64,000 nucleotides of DNA from Thiogranum longum (lineage in GTDB: Bacteria; Pseudomonadota; Gammaproteobacteria; DSM-19610). Under the pieces are notes generated by a model, which was given only the letters and a program-made list of their open reading frames with translations, did not search any database and was not told the DNA's origin. Positions 1 through 8,375 of this stretch are shown piece after piece. Where the stretch lies: contig NZ_SMFX01000001.1 in NCBI RefSeq assembly GCF_004339085.1, positions 1,620,242 through 1,684,241 on the forward strand, in the 5' to 3' direction. The position numbers and the translations under genes are program-made. Positions within the stretch are counted from its first letter, which is position 1; every line of letters begins with the position of its first letter.

Positions 1-2
1 AC

Positions 3-974
3 ACCTTTATGGGTAAAGGCGCAATGCCCATGGACAACAAGCACTGCCTGTTTACCATGGGTTTACAGGGTAAGGACCACATCAATCACGCCATGGACCA
101 GGTAGACCTGGTGATTACCGTCGGTTATGACCTGGTGGAATACAGTCCGAGCTTCTGGAATGCAAACATGGACAAGAAAGTCGTTCATATTGACTTCCTG
201 CCAGCAGAAATCGACTACCACTATACTGTCAGCGTAGACGTGGTTGGCGATATCGCCGATGCACTCTGGCAGGTCAATATGGAACTGGAACGTAAATATG
301 CCGGCAAACTTCCCCTGCAGAACATCGATTCCTGGCAAAAACTGCGCAATACCATACTAGCTGATTTCGCGATGGAAAAAGACGATACATCTTTCCCGAT
401 GAAACCACAGAAAATTCTCTGGGATGTCCGCGAGTTTCTCGGCCCGGATGATTACCTGTTATCGGATGTCGGTGCACACAAAATGTGGATTTCACGTTAC
501 TACCAGTGCCAGGAAGCCAATACCTGCCTCATCTCCAATGGTTTCTGTTCAATGGGTTTTGCACTCCCCGGCGCAATAGGCGCCAAGATCGCCCAGCCAG
601 AACACAAAGTGCTCGCCATTTGTGGCGATGCCGGTTTCATGATGAATGTACAGGATCTCGAAACGGCAGTACGTCTTAAGCTGAACGTGGTGTTCATGGT
701 CTGGGAAGATGGCGAATACGGGCTGATCAAGTGGAAGCAACAGAACCAGTTCGATGGCAAACATTCCAGGCTGGACTTCGGGAACCCGAAATGGGATCAG
801 CTGGCCCGGTCGTTCGGTATGTGGGGCAAGACACTGACCCGTTCTGAACAGCTGGTGCCCGCACTGGAAGAAGCTTTCAGCCAGGAAGGCCCGGCACTGA
901 TTGCGGTACCGATCGACTATGCCGAAAATGTCAAGCTGACCAAACGGCTTGGCGAAATCGAGTGCACGATCTGA
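3..974 (+). CDS. Acetolactate synthase, catabolic (AlsS-like), 5'-truncated
   Basis: Thiamine-diphosphate enzyme expected to condense two pyruvates into acetolactate. The reading frame is open to the left edge, and the first residues (TFMGKG) match an internal motif of the family, so the N-terminal pyrimidine-binding domain lies outside the window. What remains is the end of the central domain (GYDLVEYSP, HIDFLPAEID) and the C-terminal TPP-binding domain, with GDAGF followed by LETAVRLKLNVV starting near base 624. The VGYDLVEY and VHIDFLPAE strings resemble catabolic AlsS-type enzymes more than biosynthetic IlvB. No regulatory subunit gene follows. The family call is firm; catabolic rather than biosynthetic is inference. 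Confidence 0.85.
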   Translation, partial: TFMGKGAMPMDNKHCLFTMGLQGKDHINHAMDQVDLVITVGYDLVEYSPSFWNANMDKKVVHIDFLPAEIDYHYTVSVDVVGDIADALWQVNMELERKYAGKLPLQNIDSWQKLRNTILADFAMEKDDTSFPMKPQKILWDVREFLGPDDYLLSDVGAHKMWISRYYQCQEANTCLISNGFCSMGFALPGAIGAKIAQPEHKVLAICGDAGFMMNVQDLETAVRLKLNVVFMVWEDGEYGLIKWKQQNQFDGKHSRLDFGNPKWDQLARSFGMWGKTLTRSEQLVPALEEAFSQEGPALIAVPIDYAENVKLTKRLGEIECTI

Positions 975-1018
975 CCGATGACGTGACCCTGCATACCCCG
1001 CGTTTTTTATCGGCCCGT

Positions 1019-1043
1019 GTTCAGGTAAGGTAACAGCCTGAAC
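1019..1043 (+). promoter_or_regulatory. Inverted repeat before the 230-residue unknown gene
   Basis: GTTCAGG (1019-1025) and CCTGAAC (1037-1043) form a perfect 7-bp inverted repeat with an 11-nt loop. It sits directly before the Shine-Dalgarno (GGGAGA, 1045-1050) of the gene at 1056. It could be a leader hairpin or an operator; no U-run follows, so it is not an obvious terminator. Confidence 0.4.
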
Positions 1044-1055
1044 AGGGAGAACAGC

Positions 1056-1748
1056 ATGCGTGCTGAAAGCAGCGAAAAACCGGGCATCCGTGAACAACAT
1101 GCATTGCGTCGACGCAATAATCCGCTTTTTGATGAAACCCGTCGCAACGTGGCAAATGAAGATCTTGCTTCTGCACGACTCGACGACGGCCTTGAACTGG
1201 ATCATTTCATGGAGGAGTTCCAGTTGCTGGTCCAGCGCGCCATCGATCTGAAGCCAAATACCCCCAGTGAAACCGTACTGGAGATAAAGGCCGCACTGGA
1301 CAAGTCCTATCAGCAGGCTTGCGCCCTGCCCGGCGACCAGACACAGGTCAAACAGGCCATCAGTCAACTGGTCAACGCAATTATGCGCGCTATTCGCAAC
1401 GGTATCGACAGTGATGCGCTGGCAGAGCAGGAACTGGAAGACGAGGAAACTGCACGCCGCGCGCACTTCAGCCTTCAGGAACTCCCGCTGGTCTCGGCAC
1501 TCACACACCCGGAATCCCCTATTGGGGAAAACGAGCTCATTCCGTCATTACTCAGCGAGCCTGAACAAACGCTTGCACCCAGCCTGACGATTTTCGACAA
1601 GGGGCAAATGGAAGTACTCTGTGAAGATGCCCGGGCGTTTCTGTCTCAACTCGATCCCGACCGGGCCCTGGATGAGGCATGGCGTAGACTGGAGCTGATG
1701 GAAGAAATCTTTCACCAGTCACATCAACCGCAACGCGGGGACCACTGA
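1056..1748 (+). CDS. Unknown conserved-looking protein, 230 aa, upstream of fpr
   Basis: No family recognised. The protein is soluble and acidic, mostly predicted helical (runs such as LDDGLELDHFMEEF and LDEAWRRLELMEEIF), with no signal peptide, membrane segment or cysteine cluster. The ATG at 1056 follows a good ribosome-binding site (AGGGAGA). The stop codon (1746-1748) directly abuts the start of fpr at 1749, so the two are almost certainly co-transcribed and translationally coupled. This makes a role linked to ferredoxin or flavodoxin reduction possible, but nothing in the sequence proves it. Confidence 0.75.
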   Translation: MRAESSEKPGIREQHALRRRNNPLFDETRRNVANEDLASARLDDGLELDHFMEEFQLLVQRAIDLKPNTPSETVLEIKAALDKSYQQACALPGDQTQVKQAISQLVNAIMRAIRNGIDSDALAEQELEDEETARRAHFSLQELPLVSALTHPESPIGENELIPSLLSEPEQTLAPSLTIFDKGQMEVLCEDARAFLSQLDPDRALDEAWRRLELMEEIFHQSHQPQRGDH

Positions 1749-2510
1749 ATGGCAAAGTCTGTCGATCCTGCACGCTGGTGCGAAGGCACAGTCCAGGAGT
1801 TGAAACCCTGGACAGAAAGACTCTATTCAATCCGTATCGATGCGCCGGTAGACCGCTTCACCGCCGGCCAGTTCACCAAGCTGGGCCTGATGATTGACGA
1901 CGAATTCATCAGTCGGCCCTACTCCTATGTCAATGCGCCGGACGAGCGTCCGCTGGAATTTTATTTCATTACGGTACCGGAAGGCCCGCTGACACAGCGG
2001 ATGGTCACCCTGTCACCCGGTGATGCCATTTATGTCATGCGCAAGGCAGCCGGATTTCTTACCCTGGCCGAAGTGCCGGAATCAAAACACCTGTGGATGC
2101 TCTCTACCGGCACTGCAATCGGGCCATTCCTGTCAATTCTGAAAACACCGGATCCCTGGAAGCGATTCGAGCGAATTGTTCTGGTGCATGCCGTGCGAAC
2201 AACGGCAGAACTTTCATTCCAGGACACCATTCAGACAATTGCAACCAGCCACCCGGACCAGTTCAGCTACATTCCGTTCGTCAGTCGCGAAGATACCGAT
2301 TTTGCCATTCGTGATCGCATTCCGGGGGCGTTGGCTTCAGGTGCACTTGAAGCGCGTGCCGGTATCGACATCACACCTGCGCAGTCCCAGGTCATGATCT
2401 GTGGTAACCCGGCGATGGTGAAAGATACAAGCGACGCGCTCAAAGCCCGTGGACTGGAACGCAATCGACGCCGCACTCCCGGACATATCACCGTAGAGAA
2501 CTACTGGTAG
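1749..2510 (+). CDS. fpr: Ferredoxin/flavodoxin-NADP+ reductase
   Basis: Transfers electrons between NADPH and ferredoxin or flavodoxin through FAD in the cytoplasm; in proteobacteria it supports Fe-S assembly and oxidative-stress responses. At 253 aa it has the length of bacterial Fpr. The FAD-binding barrel shows RPYSYVNAP (the RxYS motif, about residues 56-64). The NADP-binding lobe shows STGTAIGPFLSIL (about 119-131) and MICGNPAMV. The protein ends in VENYW, an aromatic terminus like those that stack on FAD in this family. It begins immediately after the stop of the unknown gene upstream. Confidence 0.93.
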   Translation: MAKSVDPARWCEGTVQELKPWTERLYSIRIDAPVDRFTAGQFTKLGLMIDDEFISRPYSYVNAPDERPLEFYFITVPEGPLTQRMVTLSPGDAIYVMRKAAGFLTLAEVPESKHLWMLSTGTAIGPFLSILKTPDPWKRFERIVLVHAVRTTAELSFQDTIQTIATSHPDQFSYIPFVSREDTDFAIRDRIPGALASGALEARAGIDITPAQSQVMICGNPAMVKDTSDALKARGLERNRRRTPGHITVENYW

Positions 2511-2537
2511 CCACTATCCGGTCGGACAGAAGTTTTT

Positions 2538-2543
2538 TATAAT
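2538..2543 (+). promoter_or_regulatory. Perfect -10 hexamer before the diguanylate cyclase
   Basis: TATAAT occurs in the 154-nt gap after fpr, but no good -35 is visible at 16-18 bp. A GGAGG at 2556-2560 directly touches an ATG at 2561 in another frame. This suggests transcription starts near 2550 and that the annotated start of the next gene needs checking. Confidence 0.4.
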
Positions 2544-2664
2544 GGCATGTTTGTTGGAGGATGGGCGATACCGAATCACCCCCTAAATCAGTAATAGTTG
2601 GAAGTAATTCAAAGGATTATGGAAGATTAATAACAAATCACATCAACGAAGACTGTCCGACCGC

Positions 2665-3756
2665 GTGGTGCTCGACGATCGCCGCCACCACCCGGACAGG
2701 CGTGCAAACAATGACCAGAGCGAGGGGCGCTACCGCTACCCGGGCTGGCAAGAACAGAAAATCCAGTTTATCACCCGCTTTATTTTCCTTGTACTTGGTG
2801 TCGGGTTTTTCAATTTTACAACGGGCATAGTGCCGACGCTCTGGTCCACCGAGCAACTCAATAGCGCCTACGCCATATACTTTATTCTCCAGGCTGGCAT
2901 GTTTATTCATGCCGCAAAAATAAACATCTGCCCAACGCGTTATCACCTGGCCATGTGGATTGATATCGCAATAGCCAGCATCTCGGTGCTGAATGACCCC
3001 TACCCCATACCGCCTTCACTGCTGGTCTACATCATGATCGTGCTGGGTAACGGCATGCGCTATGGCATGCGGCTGTTTGCCGAATCACTGATTGGCTGCT
3101 TCAGTGCCGTCATGGTCGTCCTTTTCCTGCGTTATGCGCTGGGAAACTCGGAGTTCTCACCGGGTCTTGTGTTTCTTAACCTGTTTGGCGGCATCATTCT
3201 CGTTTACTCCTACGTCCTGATGGGACGTATCGAACGTAGCCGTAAAGAACTGGAAACAAACAGCAACATCGACACACTGACCGGCTTGCTGAACCGGCGT
3301 GCGTTACAGGAAATAACCGGCACCATGTTCGAGAAACTGCAATGCAATCACAAAAAGTTTGTGTTGCTGTTTGCCGACCTGGACAAGTTCAAGGACGTTA
3401 ATGATGAACTGGGTCACGCTGCCGGCGACCTGGTGCTGCGCGAGTTTGCACGTATAGTGCGCGCCTGCATACGGGAACCGGATGTGGCGGCCCGTTTTGG
3501 CGGCGACGAATTCGTCATCATTCTGGAAGATGCCACCCTGAACCATGCGCAATTGATTGCTGAGCGCATACAGCAACAGGTTGCACGTTGGTCGGACGAC
3601 AATGAAATCGATTTCAGCGTAACGTTCGGCCTCGGTGAGGCACCAACCCACGGAAACAGCTTTTCGCATTTACTGGAACAGGTTGACCAGGCGCTATATC
3701 ATTCGAAATCCACACACACCGGCGGCGGAATAACTGTCGCACGGCCAGTCATTTGA
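2665..3756 (+). CDS. Membrane diguanylate cyclase (GGDEF)
   Basis: Makes cyclic di-GMP from two GTP. The N-terminal half has five to six hydrophobic segments (first about residues 35-53, last about 168-188), resembling a MASE-type membrane sensor. It is followed by a GGDEF domain from DTLTGLLNRRAL to the end. The active site FGGDEFVIIL is intact. An RxxD inhibitory site (REPD) lies five residues before GGDEF, so product feedback inhibition is expected. The GTG at 2665 is the first plausible start after an in-frame TAA at 2605, but its ribosome-binding site is poor and an ATT at 2626 is an alternative. The signal sensed is unknown. Confidence 0.88.
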   Translation: MVLDDRRHHPDRRANNDQSEGRYRYPGWQEQKIQFITRFIFLVLGVGFFNFTTGIVPTLWSTEQLNSAYAIYFILQAGMFIHAAKINICPTRYHLAMWIDIAIASISVLNDPYPIPPSLLVYIMIVLGNGMRYGMRLFAESLIGCFSAVMVVLFLRYALGNSEFSPGLVFLNLFGGIILVYSYVLMGRIERSRKELETNSNIDTLTGLLNRRALQEITGTMFEKLQCNHKKFVLLFADLDKFKDVNDELGHAAGDLVLREFARIVRACIREPDVAARFGGDEFVIILEDATLNHAQLIAERIQQQVARWSDDNEIDFSVTFGLGEAPTHGNSFSHLLEQVDQALYHSKSTHTGGGITVARPVI

Positions 3757-3778
3757 CTAAATACAGCAGAAGAACCTA

Positions 3779-5182
3779 ATGGAACAAGAAGTTGAAGTCG
3801 CCATCATTGGCGCGGGCAGTGCAGGACTCTATGCACTGGGGCAAGTCAGGCGCAAGACCGACCGTTATGTGCTGATTGATGGTGGAGAACTGGGCACAAC
3901 CTGCGCACGAGTAGGTTGCATGCCTTCAAAGGCGCTTATTCAAATTGCCGAAGACTTCCATCGCCGCACTATCTTTCCGCGCGAAGGTATCGAAGGCGGC
4001 GATACGTTGAGTGTGGAAGGTCCCGATGTACTGGAACACGTACAGGACCTGCGCGACATTTTTGTCGACAAGGTACTATCCAGCAGTACAGATGACATGG
4101 GTGAAAAATTCATTCCTGAATACGCACAGTTTATCGAACCTGGCCTCTTGCAGGTCGGTGAACGCCGTATCCGCGCCAAACGCATAGTCATTGCCTCAGG
4201 TTCGACACCTGTCATCCCCTCGCCATGGAAACAATTTGGCGACAGCATTCTTACCACGGATGAAATATTTGAACTGGAGAAATTGCCCGAATCACTGGCC
4301 GTCATCGGACTCGGCGTCATCGGGCTCGAACTCGGCCAGGCTTTCCACCGACTTGGTGTCAAGGTCACAGGCATTGACCAGCTGGAAACCATAGGTCATA
4401 TCGATGACCCGGACATCAACAAAACAGCGATCCAGATACTCGGAAAGGAAATGCCCCTGTGGCTCGGCCAAGCCGCTGATATTGAACAGGCGGCAGACGG
4501 CAGACTGCGTGTCAGCGCTGGCGACAAATCAATCGAAGTCGAAAAAGTACTGGTCTGTATAGGCCGACGCCCTAACCTGGAAAATATCGGCATTGAAAAC
4601 GCCGGCGTTAAACTGAACGCAAAAGGTATACCGGACTACAACCCGAACACCATGCAGATCGAAGACAAACCTTTGTTCATTGCCGGCGATGTTAATGGTG
4701 ACCGCCCTGTTCTTCACGAGGCTGCAGACGAGGGTCGAATTGCCGGCATTAATGCAGTAGCTGAAACACCCATGGCTTTCCGAAGAAAAACGCCGCTGTT
4801 CATTACCTTTTCGGATCCCAATCTTGTGCTGGTCGGGAAAACCTGGTCACAACTCGATCATGAAAATACGTTGATAAGCAGTGTAGCCCTGGGAATGCTG
4901 GGACGTGCACTGATCATGGGACGCAACAAGGGGCTGTTGCGACTCTACGCCGACAAATCCACTGGAAAACTGCTGGGCGCGTCAATGATAGCGCCGCATG
5001 GGGAGCACCTTGGCCACCTGATGAACTGGTGCATCGAACAGGAACTGACTGTCCTGCAAATGGTGCGTATGCCCTTCTATCACCCGGTACTTGAAGAAGC
5101 GATTCAGCCGGTGTTACGTGAAATGATCGTGAATGGTGGCTTTGTAAAAGATGACCTGCCACCAGACCTGGAACGCCGGTAA
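3779..5182 (+). CDS. Dihydrolipoamide-dehydrogenase-like flavoprotein disulfide reductase
   Basis: FAD/NAD pyridine-nucleotide disulfide oxidoreductase, 467 aa. The FAD motif IGAGSAGLYALG is at residues 9-20. The redox-active pair CARVGC (C-x4-C) sits near residues 42-47, followed by MPSKALIQ. The NAD motif IGLGVIGLELGQ is central, and the C-terminal catalytic dyad sequence YHPVLEE is present. These are E3-type features, but no 2-oxoacid dehydrogenase genes are nearby, so the partner is unknown. gshA starts 3 nt after its stop, which fits a thiol or redox function. The class is certain; the substrate is not. Confidence 0.85.
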   Translation: MEQEVEVAIIGAGSAGLYALGQVRRKTDRYVLIDGGELGTTCARVGCMPSKALIQIAEDFHRRTIFPREGIEGGDTLSVEGPDVLEHVQDLRDIFVDKVLSSSTDDMGEKFIPEYAQFIEPGLLQVGERRIRAKRIVIASGSTPVIPSPWKQFGDSILTTDEIFELEKLPESLAVIGLGVIGLELGQAFHRLGVKVTGIDQLETIGHIDDPDINKTAIQILGKEMPLWLGQAADIEQAADGRLRVSAGDKSIEVEKVLVCIGRRPNLENIGIENAGVKLNAKGIPDYNPNTMQIEDKPLFIAGDVNGDRPVLHEAADEGRIAGINAVAETPMAFRRKTPLFITFSDPNLVLVGKTWSQLDHENTLISSVALGMLGRALIMGRNKGLLRLYADKSTGKLLGASMIAPHGEHLGHLMNWCIEQELTVLQMVRMPFYHPVLEEAIQPVLREMIVNGGFVKDDLPPDLERR

Positions 5183-5184
5183 TC

Positions 5185-6759
5185 GTGTACCGGACTGCAC
5201 AGCAAAGGTTGAAGCGTTTGCTCGACCTGCAACACACACAGCTGATGCGCAATAGCGCAATTGGTGTGGAAAAGGAAAGCCTTCGTGTTAACGCGCGGGG
5301 AAGCATCGCCCAGACCCCGCACCCGGTAAAGCTTGGCTCTGCGCTTACTCACCCGTGTATTACTACGGATTTTTCCGAGGCGCTGGCTGAATTTATTACG
5401 CCCCCCCTGCAACAGGTCCAGGATGTTCTGGGATTCCTGCGCGATACACAACAATACGTTTACCAGTGCCTCGATGATGAATTCCTCTGGGCGACCAGCA
5501 TGCCCTGTGTTGTGGATGGCGAAACCAGTATCCCGATTGCGGATTACGGCACATCAAACTCGGGCATGATGAAGCACGTGTACCGGAAAGGTCTGGGTTA
5601 CCGACATGGCTGCACTATGCAGGTAATTGCCGGCGTCCATTTCAACTATTCTTTTCCACCGGAATTCTGGCCCATCTATGCAGAACTGGAAGGCAACCGG
5701 ATGCCCATGCAGGACTTTATTTCCGAGTCATACATGGGTCTGATCCGTAACCTGCAGCGTTTTGGCTGGCTGATTCCTTACCTGTTCGGCGCTTCACCGG
5801 CAATATGTAAATCGTTTATTGGCAGCAAGGATACCAAGCTGCAGAGTTTCAACGAGAACACCTATTACGAGCCATGGGCGACATCCTTGCGCATGGGCGA
5901 TATCGGCTACCAGAACAATCGTGAAAACGAAACCGGCATCAAGGCCAGTTATGACAACCTGCAAAGCTACATTGACAGCCTGATCTGTGCCATTACCACT
6001 CCCTGTCCGGAGTTTGAAAAAATCGGCATAAAAGTTGATGGTGAATGGCGACAGCTAAATGCCAATATCCTGCAGATCGAGAACGAGTACTACAGTACTA
6101 TTCGCCCGAAACAGATCGTCACCGGTAACGAAATGCCATCACTGGCACTACGCCGACGCGGCGTTGCCTACGTCGAGTTACGCTCGCTCGACGTTAATGC
6201 CTTCGATCCGCTTGGCATCAATGAGCGGCAGATGTACTTCCTCGAGTGCTTCCTGTTATTCTGCCTGCTACATGAAAGCCCGCCTATCAGCCTCAGCGAA
6301 CGCCGTGCTATCGACGAAAATGAATTAAAAACCGCCCACCAGGGACGCGATCCGGAACTGAAGCTGACACGCGACAACACGCCTGTTCTGCTCAGCACAT
6401 GGGCCGGTGAACTGCTGTCTGAAATGCACGGTGTATGCGAGCTGCTCGACAAGAGCACGGAGGGCTCGCCATATTGCAATGCGCTTGCTGCACAACAAAA
6501 GAAAGTCGATAACCCTGAACTGACACCATCAGCACGTATGCTTCAGGAAATGCGTGACCGGGGTGAAGGGTTTTATCATTTTGCCAAGCGCATGTCGGAA
6601 ATCCATCAGCATTTCTTCACCAACCTGCCCATGCGAGAAGACAGTCAGCGTTTTTACAGTGAACTTGCTACAAAATCCATCGAAGACCAGAAAGCCCGTG
6701 AAGCTGCCGATGTGCTGAATTTCGATGAATACCTGAAACAGTATTTCTCCCAGGTCTGA
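5185..6759 (+). CDS. gshA: Glutamate-cysteine ligase
   Basis: ATP-dependent first step of glutathione synthesis, joining glutamate and cysteine through a gamma-peptide bond. The 524-residue length and the N-terminus (IGVEKESLRV, then TDFSEALAEFITPP) match the E. coli-type GshA family. Further family strings are YGTSNSGMMKHVYRKGLG and YVELRSLDVNAFDPLG. It uses a GTG start two bases after the preceding stop, implying translational coupling to the flavoprotein disulfide reductase. The maf gene follows six bases later. Confidence 0.95.
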   Translation: MYRTAQQRLKRLLDLQHTQLMRNSAIGVEKESLRVNARGSIAQTPHPVKLGSALTHPCITTDFSEALAEFITPPLQQVQDVLGFLRDTQQYVYQCLDDEFLWATSMPCVVDGETSIPIADYGTSNSGMMKHVYRKGLGYRHGCTMQVIAGVHFNYSFPPEFWPIYAELEGNRMPMQDFISESYMGLIRNLQRFGWLIPYLFGASPAICKSFIGSKDTKLQSFNENTYYEPWATSLRMGDIGYQNNRENETGIKASYDNLQSYIDSLICAITTPCPEFEKIGIKVDGEWRQLNANILQIENEYYSTIRPKQIVTGNEMPSLALRRRGVAYVELRSLDVNAFDPLGINERQMYFLECFLLFCLLHESPPISLSERRAIDENELKTAHQGRDPELKLTRDNTPVLLSTWAGELLSEMHGVCELLDKSTEGSPYCNALAAQQKKVDNPELTPSARMLQEMRDRGEGFYHFAKRMSEIHQHFFTNLPMREDSQRFYSELATKSIEDQKAREAADVLNFDEYLKQYFSQV

Positions 6760-6765
6760 ACCAGA

Positions 6766-7353
6766 ATGAGTCAGGGAAGAACACTGGTACTTGCATCCAC
6801 TTCACCGTTCCGCCGCGCCTTGCTGGAAAAGCTGCAGGTTTCGTTTGAAACGCTGTCTCCCGATGTCGATGAAACACGTCAGGAAGGTGAGAGCCCGCAA
6901 AAGCTGGTCGTCAGGTTGTCAGAAGCCAAGGCACGCGCAGGCGCGCAAACATACCCGGATGCATTGATTATTGGTTCTGACCAGGTCGCCGTGTGTGGCG
7001 ACGAAGTACTGGGAAAACCTGGAAACCATGATAAAGCCTGTCAGCAGCTTGAACAGCTATCCGGCCAGCGTGTCGAGTTCCTTACCGGGATATGCCTTTT
7101 TGATTCGGGAAGCGGGAAAGCGCGCACGAACATCATTCCTTTCGCGGTCACTTTCCGCGAGCTTTCTGCAACGCAGATCGAGCGTTACCTGCGCACCGAA
7201 CAGCCTTACAACTGTGCAGGAAGTTTCAAGTCCGAAGCACTGGGTATCAGTCTGTTCGAGGCCATGCACGGTGATGACCCGAACGCACTGATTGGACTGC
7301 CGCTGATACAGCTGGTGACATGGCTGAATGAAGCCGGCGTAAATGTACCCTGA
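6766..7353 (+). CDS. Maf-type nucleotide pyrophosphatase (YceF-like, 7-methyl-GTP)
   Basis: House-cleaning enzyme that hydrolyses modified nucleoside triphosphates. The signature ASTSPFRRALLEKL is at residues 7-20. The acidic pair PDVDETR follows, then the catalytic-region string IIGSDQVAV and SFKSEALG later. The TSP(F/Y)RR and CAGSFKSE variants point to the YceF subfamily, known for 7-methyl-GTP. It is the last gene of the left-hand plus-strand group and faces sppA across 35 bp. Confidence 0.9.
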   Translation: MSQGRTLVLASTSPFRRALLEKLQVSFETLSPDVDETRQEGESPQKLVVRLSEAKARAGAQTYPDALIIGSDQVAVCGDEVLGKPGNHDKACQQLEQLSGQRVEFLTGICLFDSGSGKARTNIIPFAVTFRELSATQIERYLRTEQPYNCAGSFKSEALGISLFEAMHGDDPNALIGLPLIQLVTWLNEAGVNVP

Positions 7354-7388
7354 ACGATTCGCCCGGAAACATTACCCGCCGCACTCAT

Positions 7389-8360
7389 TTATTGCAGTGA
7401 GATGCTTTCGCTCGTCAGCACCTTGCCTACACCCCGCCCCATTGCGGTACCCAGTTTTTTACTGAACTTCTGCAACAGGTCTTCCTGGGGCGTGTAATCA
7501 ACTATTGTCTCTGCGCCGATGACTTCCCGCGCCACATAACCCGCGCTGCCCAGTTCGTCGACCAGACCGAGATCAATTGACTGCTCGCCGGTCCAGACAT
7601 AACCGCTGAACAGGTCAGGCGTTTCCTTCAAGCGTTCACCCCGACCTTCACGCACCACATTGATGAATTGCGAGTGAATGTCCGCCAGCAGATTTTTAAC
7701 ATGGGCGATATCAGACGCCTTGGCCGGCTGGAACGGATCAAGAAAACCCTTGTGCTCACCTGCTGTAATCAGGCGACGCTCGACACCGAGTTTTTCCATG
7801 GCGCCAACAAACCCGAAACCATCCATACGCACCCCGATCGAACCGACGATACTGGCCTTGTCCGCGTATATCTTGTCAGCGGCGGCGGCAACGTAATAGC
7901 CACCCGAGGCACAGATATCGGAGATCACGGCATAAAGCGGGATATCTGGATACTTGCTGCGTAAACGTTTGATCTCGTCATTAATGTAGCCAGCCTGTAC
8001 CGGACTACCACCGGGACTGTTGATCCGCAGAATGACGCCTGCTGTATTTTCGTTCTCGAAAGCATCGCGCAGTCCGGTAATAACGTTATCCGCGCCGGCC
8101 TCCTTGTCTGGTGCGATCACACCTTTTAGCTCAACCAGCGCAGTGTGACGTTTATGCTCGGCAGCATCCATTTCGAGATCGGGTGTGTACAGGTACACGA
8201 TGCCAACCAGGTATGCGAAGGTCAGAAACTTGAAAAATATTCCCCAGCGACGGGCGCGGCGCTGCTCGGCCAGTGATGACGTCGCGAGTTTCTGGATCAG
8301 GTCGCGCTGCCATTCAGATGTTTGTTCCTGTGTCGGATCGGTATTCTGATTCGATGTCAT
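7389..8360 (-). CDS. sppA: Signal peptide peptidase SppA, 36 kDa type
   Basis: Membrane-anchored serine protease that degrades cleaved signal peptides. There is one N-terminal transmembrane segment (about residues 43-61, FFKFLTFAYLVGIVYLY), so the catalytic domain lies in the periplasm. The nucleophile serine is expected in ICASGGYYVA and the general-base lysine in GEHKGFLDPF, the Ser/Lys arrangement of the short SppA family. At 323 aa it is half the length of the double-domain E. coli SppA. It forms a minus-strand cluster with the HAD phosphatase and rluC, an order also known from Pseudomonas. Confidence 0.9.
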   Translation of the reverse strand: MTSNQNTDPTQEQTSEWQRDLIQKLATSSLAEQRRARRWGIFFKFLTFAYLVGIVYLYTPDLEMDAAEHKRHTALVELKGVIAPDKEAGADNVITGLRDAFENENTAGVILRINSPGGSPVQAGYINDEIKRLRSKYPDIPLYAVISDICASGGYYVAAAADKIYADKASIVGSIGVRMDGFGFVGAMEKLGVERRLITAGEHKGFLDPFQPAKASDIAHVKNLLADIHSQFINVVREGRGERLKETPDLFSGYVWTGEQSIDLGLVDELGSAGYVAREVIGAETIVDYTPQEDLLQKFSKKLGTAMGRGVGKVLTSESISLQ

Positions 8361-8375
8361 GCCATTTACCTCGAT

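Noticed and set aside
549-1508. 319-aa minus-strand frame
   Set aside because: Antisense to the acetolactate synthase end and the 1056 gene; no ribosome-binding site and no recognisable domain.
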